From assembly GCA_027946365.1 (NCBI GenBank), contig JAPEUQ010000002.1, positions 744,001 to 808,000 on the forward strand: a stretch of DNA of 64,000 nucleotides, given 5' to 3'. The stretch comes from Kalmusia sp. IMI 367209. Its lineage: Eukaryota > Ascomycota > Dothideomycetes > Pleosporales > Didymosphaeriaceae. Each line of letters opens with the position of its first letter. The first letter of the stretch is position 1. Below are positions 55,386 to 64,000 of the stretch, piece after piece. Under the pieces are notes generated by a model. That model was not told where the DNA came from. It did not search any database and saw nothing but the letters and a program-made list of their open reading frames with translations. The translations under genes were made by a program, and so were the position numbers.

Positions 55386-56699
55386 ATGAAGCTCACTGAG
55401 GACGACCTCTACCGCCACTCCTCCCAGTACCGAAACTGGTCCTTCACGCCCGCTCAACTCACACTACAACGCGAAAAGACCAATGCGCAAGCCATCGAGC
55501 GCATCAAAGCAGCCTACGCCCGCCGCGCAAAAGCCCTCGATGTAGCCTCTGCTTCCGAGAGCGAGCGCGCGAATACCCCCGGTCTGGACAACGGGAACGG
55601 AGCCGTGACGGGCTCGAATACGCCGGTGCGCGTTGCAGAGAAAGAGAGGGAGTATATGACCGTCGCCGAGGAGAAGCAGCTGGTTGATAAATTCTGCGAG
55701 ACAGCAATGAAGCTAGGTAATTTCCTGAAGCAGAAACCGGACGTTACAGTGCGCCTTCCCTCGTACAATTTCCCGACATGTACAATAAGCAAGTGGCTAA
55801 TGGTGTCGCAATAGGCCACAGCGATACAATTCGTCCGCCGATTCTACCTCTACAACAGTGTTATGACCTACGACGGCACCGACATATCCAAAGCTGCCAT
55901 GTTCTTGACCCTCAAAATCGAAAACGGAACTAAGGCTGGCACCGTGGACGACTACGCTGCCAAGATCCCCAAGACCACGAGCGAGCGCGTGCGCGCCCCC
56001 GAATTCACCATCGTGCAAGCTCTGCGCTTCAATTTCGACGTCCGACACCCGTTCCGCGGGCTGAAAGGTGCCCAACTCGAGCTCGCAGACATGGTTAAGG
56101 GGACGTATGTGCCACTACAGCACGACGAGCGCAGTGCGGAAGAGTTACAAGTCCAGATGCTGCAGATGTTGGGTGGGACTGAGGAGGCTGCCGAGAGGCG
56201 CTTGGGGAATGTGTATAGGCACGCGAAGGATATTCTGTCCATGGGCGCACAGATGACAGACGCATACTTCCTCTACACGCCCTCGCAAATCATGCTCGCC
56301 GCACATCTCCTTGCCGACGCGCCCCTCACGACGCTGTACCTGTCCACCAAAATCCCACCCACATCCCCCGTCTCAGCCAAACTCTTCGCCACACTCCGCG
56401 CCTGCGCCGATCTCCTCTCTTCGCACCGCAGCTTCACGCCCATGCCCCTCCCGCCGAACGAAGCCTACGCCTGGGCCGACACCGACCCCGCAGCCATGAA
56501 GCCGTTGATAGCAAAACTAAAATTGTGTCGGGACCCAGATAAAAGGGACCTTGTGAAGCTAAGTCAAGCGCAAAAAAGAGATGCTGTGCGTGATGGGGAG
56601 TTGGAGGAGAGCAAGGCGAAGAAGAGGAAATTGAACAGGGAGAAGGCAGAGAAGGAGGCGGATGCATTTTGGGGGCCTGAATTGCCCAAGGCTTCGTAG
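55386..56699 (+). CDS. CCL1: Cyclin H homologue, TFIIH/CAK subunit
   Basis: Join: 55386-55748 and 55815-56699 with a 66-nt phase-0 intron, giving 415 aa. Cyclin H pairs with the CDK7/Kin28 kinase in TFIIH, which phosphorylates the RNA polymerase II tail. The N-terminus (MKLTEDDLYRHSSQYRNWSF) is the typical start of this family (helix HN), with SQYRNWSF well kept. The first cyclin box includes LVDKFCETAMKLGNF and, across the intron, FVRRFYLYNSVMTY and AAMFLTLKIENG. The second begins around RHAKDILSMGAQMTDAYFLYTPSQIMLAAHLL. The C-terminus is Lys/Glu-rich with a possible nuclear signal (KAKKRKLNREK). A Ser/Thr-rich insert (about residues 55-80) is fungal. Confidence 0.88.
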
Positions 56700-57360
56700 A
56701 GGATGCTGGTAATTGTAGAGATACGGTTTGTTTGAATTGTATTGCATTGCGAGGCGTTTATGGGAAAATGGCACGAGCATAAGCATGGGCGGTGTTTAAG
56801 GTACAAACGCGTCTAAGGACGAGTTGATTTGCTTTTGGGATATACCATAAATTTGAGGCCTTTATGCACATGAAAATTTGCACCAAGATGAATGCTATAG
56901 GCAGGGTTGAATAGGTCGAGCCTTCCTCGGCGGTAAAGTAGCATTTACACATATCGTAATTGACATGTATCGCTCCATAGTGAAGCAGTCTAATTATCAA
57001 GAAGACAAAGTGATAGGGGCGTTTGAGAGAGAAAAATATCACTCCAGACTCCTCCAAATGCTTGATACAATTCCCCGGCGCAATGCCACTACAGATAACT
57101 CCCGTACGACGTCCCTTGTAGTCATTGTATGACAGTGATCGAAGCTGCGGAGAAGGGGTATAAAATCAACTAAACGCCATTAAACAAGTTGGCGAAGGAT
57201 AATAGGCCAGTATTCAACTAATCTACTCACAAGAGAGTCGAACATTATGCTGCGTTTTCGTAAAGCTCAGAGTCAGGTAGCAGATAGCTCGCAGAGAGAA
57301 TTGCATCGCTCTTCCGCTCACTACTGCTCTCCGAGAGCAAATCGCTTGATGGGGACGCTG
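56700..57360. terminator. Convergent 3' intergenic region
   Basis: 661 bp between the converging cyclin H and 591-aa genes; AT-rich with no gene seen. Confidence 0.4.
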
Positions 57361-59425
57361 CTAATGCGCACGTCGCTCAGGATCGCCCTTCGCACTATTA
57401 TGCATCATTGGTGCAACGGGCGCAGCTCCTGACGCATTCAGTGGCTTCTTCGGGGCACCCAGCTTCGACGTGCCTAGATAGATTGCGGGGCGTTCTTCCT
57501 GCTCGTGAACCTCCTCCATAGCTGGCATCTCTATAGCCTCCTCATTGTCGTCCATGAAGAGATCGTCAAGATCGTCGTCGCGGTGCTGATTACTGAACAT
57601 GCCGTAGCGCTGACTCTGCTGTTGAAAGCTCAAACCCTCAGGGGCAGGCTGGACGTGCTCGCGATGATCTCGGTTGGCTGGGGATTTTTTTGATGGTGAT
57701 GCGCTGGGCTCAGTGAGAGGTTGAGAGACTGGTGGAGTGCACTGCTTGCTGATGATACGGAACTCCTCTTCAGCACTCGATCCCAAGATACTGAGTGAAT
57801 CAAATGTGTTACGCGGTTTGTACTTCTTCCCCGAAGGTTGTGACATGAGCTCATCTAGTGTTCGCGGGAGAGGTCGATCACTGGGGCGGCCGTGAGAGGT
57901 AACTTGCTTCGTAGCGGACCGGTCGCCATTCGCATGTCGCCGGAGTTGGGACTGATCGTGCTGTTCGTAGGCTGCTCGATGCTGCCGCGATGCCACGACC
58001 GGGCGATGCTCTGCCTCGAATCGACCGTTCGATCGCCGTGATTCTACAGCGTCAAATGACAGAGCTGCACCTTTATCCTCGTCCGCCTCTCCGCGGCCAT
58101 TCTCTGACAACTCCACAAGACGACCTTGTAAGTGATTATGTGCCGACAGTTCATTGTTTCCATCAGGTCCGCCTAGATCTTGTCTCGTGATTACCTTTCG
58201 AGGGGCTTCGTTCCGAGGATCGTTTCGCAAGTCTATAGAAGATTCATGGTTAGCATGTGCTAGAGTTCAATCGGTCATCAACCGGACACCTACCAGGTCG
58301 CTGCGTCTTCTTGGTCTTGTCGAAGTAAGAGTCAAACTCCATCAAGATTTCATGCAAGTCACCAATCGCATCGTGCAGCTCCTTATCATCACTCCCTGCG
58401 TGAACATATACTGAAACAACGTTCCAAGATGCCACCATGAGACTGTCAAAATTCGGAAACGCCGACTTAATGAAAGCATTGAAGAGCTGTATCTTTGTAT
58501 CATCGGGTAGTCGAGTGACGGATTCGGTCTTTACGTTCTCCGAGATATCTTTGAAGCTGATCTTTTTCTTTTTGTTTAGAGGATGTCGAGCAATGAGTTC
58601 TCCAGGTTCCCGCTCTCGCTTCCTTAACACTTCTCCTAACTATCAGTTAATGCACTGTGCTATAATACATTAGAATGAAGCTTACCATTTCCAGAGACCC
58701 CAGTGTCGTTGCCTAAGTTTTGAACTTTCGCTAATGACTGACGTGCTGATCAGTTATGTCCTTCAACAAAGTACCCACCGAGGCTCGAGCCAGAGACAGC
58801 CATTTCAGTATATTCAGTTCTAGTATGGACCGTTCAAGATCTAGACTCTAGATTTTATACACTGAGGTGTTATGTGATGGGCTCTTGGGTGTTAGGGAAC
58901 ATGGATTATATTTACCTTTCCTTCGCTGAAGCGCTTCTTAGGCGGCTTGCTTTTGGCAGCTTCGAACATGTACCGACGAGTTTCATTGACGCTCTGCATA
59001 CGTTCATGAATAGCCTCGTATTTTGTTTGGAAGAGCTTGATCATATCCCGTGCAACGTAAACGTTCATAGGCACCGTGTCCAGATTATCCTCATCCCGAG
59101 GTAGCGGCTCTGATTCTCGCCACTCGTAGACACCTGCCTCGTAGGTCAGGTGGACCCGCCGCACCGACTTGTCTTTAAGTTCAACATTGCTGAGGTCGAA
59201 GCTAGTCGCTTTGTCCAGAATGAAAACTTCGGCAAATGGCGGCTGGACGCCACTGCTGGTTCTCCTGTAGGAGGGTGGCTCTGGTTTGGCGATATCACCT
59301 AGGAAAGTGTCGAGGTGCTGGGGTTCTAGATACCGGAGCTGATCTCGAAGTAAGAAAGCCCGCTTCTGTCCTCGATTGAGGTGAGCGATGACCTCCATTT
59401 GGGCCTCAGTCGGGGGAACGTTCAT
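57361..59425 (-). CDS. Unknown 591-aa protein, four exons
   Basis: Join on the minus strand: 59425-58916, 58737-58686, 58635-58294 and 58232-57361. Introns are 178, 50 and 61 nt. All phases fit, which is why I treat what could look like two genes as one. An ATG at 58803 would otherwise need a 33-nt intron. A further non-coding intron (59464-59524) probably lies in the 5' leader. I do not recognise the family. Exon 1 (170 aa) is folded and conserved-looking: EVFILDKATSFDLSNVELKD, RRVHLTYEAGVYEWRE, DMIKLFQTKYEAIHERMQSV. Exon 3 has a second helical domain (TKIQLFNAFIKSAFPNFDSL, ELHDAIGDLHEILMEFDSYF). The rest is charged and disordered, with RTLDELMSQPSGKKYKPRNTF and an acidic DDDLDDLFMDDNEE stretch. 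A nuclear or chromatin role is possible but not shown. Confidence 0.75.
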
Positions 59426-60125
59426 TTGAACGTGGGCACCGCGGCCACCCTGGCTGTCTGTTCCTAGCTTGTTAGTACATGTCACAATAGCGGAGGATTG
59501 AGCATGGTGCCTGGGCAGACTTACATCGACCCCAAAAAAGTTGAGAAATAGAGTGATGTTGATCGAAATGTAATAGTGGGTGGAGACGTGACTTATATAC
59601 CCGGCAACTGTCGGCCTGTGGGCTAGCGCACCGTTCGATGAGTAACGGGTAGGCAGCAGGTGAAGGCAAGTGCAAGTGAATCTAGAAAAGTAAGTATGCA
59701 AACTTACGCAGTGTGGAAACGCATTTGACTGGCCTTCACTAGCTTTTCGCGTACATACAAGATGCTATCGTATGGTCAAGTAATAGGACAGACGCTCGGC
59801 GCGTGGGTCTACAAGCAAACATAGGTCACCACAAGCGGGACAATGCTTATATTGGTAAAAAGGCGGAAAATGAAGTCCTACGTGGGATTCAAATCTTCCA
59901 GGTGCTCGAAGACGGGCGAAAAGTTCGTGCTGAGCGCGGTCTGCATTAAGAACTGCGACCTGGCAAACGAGCATGTGCATAGTATAACAGAGAGAAGGCT
60001 TCAGACAGAATCTTGCGCAAGATCATATTAGAAGATTTGCCGGCCTACCATCAACGATGTAGGCACTGGTAATCAAGCGTCACTTGATGCTACTTGTACA
60101 CGGTGTAGAAATCCATGCCCGGCTA
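59426..60125. promoter_or_regulatory. Leader of the 591-aa gene and 3' end of RPT2
   Basis: Holds the probable 61-nt leader intron (59464-59524; GTAAGT to CTAG, with TACTAAC branch site) on the minus strand. No other gene seen. Confidence 0.5.
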
Positions 60126-61709
60126 TTACAAATACAAGCCTTCTGGCTCACCCTCGCTCTTCGTCTTCAGCACTCGCTCTCTAGCGGTGCGGAAATCTTC
60201 CATGTTGACGCGCATCCTTCGCTCACGAAGCGCCATCAGACCAGCTTCAGAGCAGATAGCCTTTATGTCGGCACCCGAAAGGTCATCCTTCTGACTGATA
60301 AATTCGTCCAGATCGACGTCATCATTGAGGGACATTTTGGATGTGTGCAGGGTGAAGATCTTCTTCTTCGTTGTTTCTATACATGTGTTAGCGGATGGTT
60401 CCAGCTGTTTGATCTTGAAAATAACATACGGTCAGGGTTCTCAAAGAGAATCTTTCTGTCAATACGGCCAGGTCGGATCAGGGCAGGGTCAAGGGTATCG
60501 ATCTTGTTGGTAGCCATGATGACCTTGACGTCACCACGGTCATCGAAACCATCAAGCTGATTGAGTAGCTCCAACATCGTGCGTTGGATTTCACGTTCAC
60601 CTCCGGAAGTGGACTCGTATCGCTTTGTACCAATAGCGTCAATCTCGTCGATGAAGACGATCGAGGGCGCGTTTTCTGCAGCGACTGTGAAGAGCTGACG
60701 TACGAGCCGCGGACCGTCTCCGAGATACTTCTGGATTAACTCGCTGCCTACGATGCGCAGGAATGTTGCACTGGTCTGGTTTGCGACAGCCTTTGCGAGA
60801 AGAGTCTTTCCTGTACCTGGTGCACCATAGAGAATGACACCCTTCGGTGGCTTGATGCCCATCTCTTCATACAATTCGGGATGCAGCAAGGGAAGTTCTA
60901 CCGCCTCACGCACCTCCTGGATCTGTTGTTCTAACCCGCCGATATCCGCATACGACTCGGTAGGCGCCTTGTCCAACTTCATGACCGAAACGAGGGGATC
61001 CGAATCCTCTGTCAACACACCGACGACAGATACCGATTTGTGGTGCAGCAGGATGCTCGCTCCGGGCTCTAGCAGGTCCTTATCAACGAACGACATGATA
61101 GAGACGTAGTATTCGGGGCCGGTTGCACTAGAAACGATCGCATGGTCATCATCGATGAGTTCCTCCAAGTTGCCGACCCCCATAGGACTGCCTCGCATGT
61201 CATCTACCCGCGACCTCTCATCGGCATTTCGATCATCCGCCTCTCCACCGGGACTAACGGGCTGATTGGAGCTCGCTGCTGCCTTCGCCTTTCGGAGTCG
61301 CTCCTGGTTCTCTACGTACTCCTCCTCCAGTAACAGATGGTCGTGAATGCGCTGCATCCGCAGATAGCGTAGTTTGCATCGTGCAGTAGGATAGACAGCC
61401 GGGAGCTTCGCAGCGGCGCTTGGTCCGGCGGCCTTCTTCTTCTTCCTACCGATGCGGGTCGTGGGTTGCGGTGGGGGCTCGTACTTGGGCTTGTCCTTCT
61501 GAGCGCCGGTCAGTCGCAACCTACATAGCGAGCGAACATCATGCACTTATGGTACAAGATCTTGTAGACATGTCGCAGGAAACAACGGACCTTATCTTTC
61601 TTGTTCTTATCGTCGCCGCCAGGGCCTCCTCCAGCGCCGCTGGACTGCTGGTTACCCTATTGATGGTTAGTATCGCCGCCGGGGGTTTCGCCGGAGACAA
61701 GCTCACCAT
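60126..61709 (-). CDS. RPT2: 26S proteasome regulatory ATPase subunit 4 (Rpt2)
   Basis: Join on the minus strand: 61709-61707, 61656-61591, 61498-60430 and 60376-60126, giving 462 aa. Rpt2 is one of six AAA ATPases that unfold substrates and open the 20S gate. The first coding exon is only the ATG; after a 50-nt intron the protein reads [20 protein letters not shown], so the Gly-2 N-myristoylation signal of Rpt2 is kept. Next come [14 protein letters not shown], an extra acidic-basic insert (residues about 110-140) before [16 protein letters not shown], the OB domain, Walker [16 protein letters not shown], Walker [12 protein letters not shown], the second region of homology [18 protein letters not shown], and the C-terminal EGEPEGLYL, whose LYL is the HbYX motif docking into the 20S ring. 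The start of exon 3 could be shifted by one Lys codon. Confidence 0.95.
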
Positions 61710-62410
61710 GGCACACGCTCAGTGATTTTTCACGACTTCAAAGGCTTCGGATTGTAGAGATGGTATATTTCGCGATAGAGAGAGCGACTTATGTGCGTCG
61801 AGGGTGAGGCTGCGATGAATAACGGGTTTGGCGTTTGTAATGTTGGTGGTGGCCGCGACGAGCTGATTCCGAGCTCGACGTGACTGGCCCGAGCGCGGTG
61901 CTATCACGTGCTGTCGGTGCGCCACTTCCCCAACAACGATGCATGCGGCCGTGCCTTCTCCACAGAGCGCCAGACACGTCAGACAAGGTCGCCAATATTG
62001 GATCTTCTCCTGGCATGCAATAGATGCAACTTCTTTCCCTCTGCTGTCCCTCTTCTTCCGCCTTCACAAGCATTCTGTGATATCGGCTGCCCCGCCGTGA
62101 AACCAAGCTTCCCCACTCACTCACGCGCCTCACATTCGGACGGCTTCGTTATATAGACCGCAGCTGCTGCCCTGTAAGTGGCTGCTTTCCGCAACCTCAA
62201 CCTCGTCTCGACGCAGCGGCCGCGGACTCACATGCTGAGGATATTGTTGCCTGACTCACTCTCAGCCACGGCCATCACAGCCTGAGGCTGACTTAAGAGC
62301 GGAGCCGAGCACCCTGTTGCCTACTTCTACCACCAGCCTCCTTCCTTCGTCCTCGTGCCCGAGTATCTTAAAACTCTTCTGTGTCAACTACAAGTACAAG
62401 TACACACATC
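61710..62410. promoter_or_regulatory. Divergent promoter region, RPT2 / UBC1-type E2
   Basis: 701 bp between a proteasome gene and a ubiquitin-conjugating enzyme gene read in opposite directions. The pairing of two genes of one pathway makes shared control plausible. No classical yeast PACE element (GGTGGCAAA) was found by eye. Confidence 0.5.
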
Positions 62411-63252
62411 ATGACTTCCAATCGAGCGCGGCGTATCGCGAAAGAAATCGCCGAGATCCAGAACGATAAGCTATCACAGATCCTCGTTGAGCCGGCAGGG
62501 AACGGTGATGACCTCACCCATCTGCGAGGTTCATTCCCGGGACCGCCAGACACGCCGTACGAGGGCGGCACATATTACGTAGACATAAAGATCGCGAGCG
62601 ACTACCCCTTCCGGCCGCCGACTATGCGCTTCGAGACCAACATCTGGCACCCGAATGTCAGCTCTGTCACCGTGAGTTATGTGATGATATGTGGGGAATT
62701 GAGCTGATATTTGAAAGGGCGCAATCTGTCTGGACACGCTCAGTACACAGTGGTCACCAGTCCTCACGATCAAGTCCGCCCTCATCTCGCTTCAGTCTCT
62801 CCTCAGCACCCCAGAACCCAAGGATCCACAAGATGCCGAGGTGGCCAGCATGCTCATACGAAATCCTTCCGAGTTCGAGCACGTCGCTCGTGAGTGGGCA
62901 GTCAAGTACGCGGGCGCACCGCGGAAGGAAATAGCTGAGGGCAGTGGCGGCGCTACGGCAGAGACTATCAGGCGCAAGAATCAGGAAGCTAAGAACAAGG
63001 AGGAGAAGGTTGCGCTAGCTGCGTACGTTGTGTGCCTTCGCCGCAAGCCACATTTACAACAACTAACAAAACAATAGATACCACGGCTACAACAAGGATC
63101 TCGTCGACCGGTTCGCGTCTATGGGCTTCGACGTGGAGGCTGTCGTCTCTGCTTTCGAATACGTCGGCATTGATAGGAACGGCGGCGAAGACTATGAGCT
63201 AGAGGAGGCATATATGGGGGATATCACGGCACGTCTTTTCGGCGAAGCGTAG
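62411..63252 (+). CDS. UBC1: Ubiquitin-conjugating enzyme E2 with C-terminal UBA domain
   Basis: Join: 62411-62671, 62718-63022 and 63078-63252, giving 246 aa; introns are 46 and 55 nt. The UBC fold starts at [19 protein letters not shown] lies in [10 protein letters not shown], and the catalytic Cys is residue 91 (GAICLDTL), placed right after intron 1. [21 protein letters not shown] and [14 protein letters not shown] are typical of the Ubc1/E2-25K class. The C-terminal extension has a UBA domain ([25 protein letters not shown]), which distinguishes this class and favours Lys48 chain extension. Acts in the cytosol and nucleus to feed the proteasome. The upstream in-frame codons before 62411 are not ATG. 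Confidence 0.94.
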
Positions 63253-64000
63253 CTCCTGATCCTTAGCTCAAGCGACTACCAATCTTTTCCTGTACGAAGA
63301 CTCATTTCAACGGTTTATCACCAATTCCACACATCTTTAAGAGCTTTGGGATAGCAGGCCTACTAGAGGCTGGTCACATGGGCGTTTTCATAAGGTTGTC
63401 TTATAACATTTACGTCGGCGTCAGGCTGCGGGGATATTGGGTGGGGAGTTGTGTCTTTTGAATTGGGCCTGTATGAGCGTGGACCCATGGGTACTTCAAG
63501 ACATACTTATTACATATGTAGTCAAATCAATATTTGAACTCCTACCTTTGTGACTCAAACTAAGGTTTGGAGTTCTTGAATTCACCCAGAGCTGTCCCAG
63601 ATACCACATGGGTCAAGGTTATATATGTATCATCTGTCCTTTTGCTGAATACCACGCTAACGCCAAGGGCCAGGCAAAAAGGCTCTCTGGTTCAGGGCTA
63701 CACCTGCATCTAGACTGGACTCATCCTCTTGTTTGATAGCTTCCCAGCTATATTGCACATCTGCGATGTGAATCGCGCATCTCAATCTTGCCTCTTAAAT
63801 ATCGATTGAAAATTCGTGCCATTGCAGTCATCTAGGCTATTGTCATACCGCGCTTCTACAAGAGCGATAATCTCCAGGACACACCATAACGGGCTACATA
63901 AATCAAAATTATGAACGATGGATAACGGTTCAACCCGAGAGCTATGAAACGTGAAGTGAGTATGAGCGTGGATGGCGCCTTGGAGGTTCAAAATGCTGCG
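63253..64000. other. 3' flank of the E2 gene; no gene seen
   Basis: AT-rich to the window end. No coding similarity recognised. Confidence 0.4.

Noticed and set aside
58763..58803. ATG at 58803 as start of a separate gene (MAVSGSSL)
   Set aside because: It needs a 33-nt intron to reach the next exon in frame, shorter than any other firmly placed intron here. Treating the region as intron joins the flanking exons in phase 0.

Overview
The window is nuclear DNA of a filamentous ascomycete. Nearly every intact gene is split by short GT-AG introns of about 46-97 nt with CTAAC/CTAAT-like branch sites. The gene types (highly reducing polyketide synthase, Zn2Cys6 regulator, Dal5-type and drug-type MFS carriers, NACHT-ankyrin protein) are those of Pezizomycotina. 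Dothideomycetes/Pleosporales is my best guess but is not proven by the sequence. Exon joins given below were worked out by hand from splice sites, reading phase and family similarity.

Left part (1-22 kb): accessory, gene-poor and decaying. The 3' end of a highly reducing PKS (methyltransferase-ER-KR-ACP) is intact as far as it is visible. It is followed by a NACHT-ankyrin NLR-like pseudogene (one nonsense codon, two frameshifts), a 5'-truncated GMC oxidoreductase pseudogene, an intact four-exon secreted protein, a truncated cytochrome P450, a berberine-bridge-type FAD oxidase pseudogene, a GFA-domain protein, a zinc-type alcohol dehydrogenase/enoyl reductase pseudogene, an intact NmrA-like protein, a broken lipocalin-like gene and a second, intact NmrA/isoflavone-reductase-like gene. 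The mix of PKS plus tailoring oxidoreductases suggests the remains of a secondary-metabolite cluster in which most tailoring genes have died. A diverged 94-bp dispersed repeat lies behind two of the dead oxidoreductases.

Middle (23-35 kb): conserved housekeeping genes, all apparently intact. These are mitochondrial ribosomal protein S10, purine nucleoside phosphorylase, the rRNA-processing factor FCF2, the CCAAT-binding subunit HAP5, cytosolic malate dehydrogenase, the TRAPP subunit TRS33 and one unknown protein.

Then (35.6-54 kb): mixed accessory DNA. It holds an aldehyde dehydrogenase pseudogene; a Zn2Cys6 regulator, an MFS exporter and a LovD-like serine hydrolase in one direction (a possible small functional unit); two unknown proteins, one with a 30-bp coding minisatellite; and a Dal5-type MFS permease.

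Right end (55-64 kb): core genes again. These are cyclin H (CCL1), a 591-aa unknown protein, the proteasome ATPase RPT2 (whose first coding exon is just the ATG) and a UBA-containing ubiquitin-conjugating enzyme (UBC1 type). I found no tRNA, rRNA, CRISPR or intact transposon.
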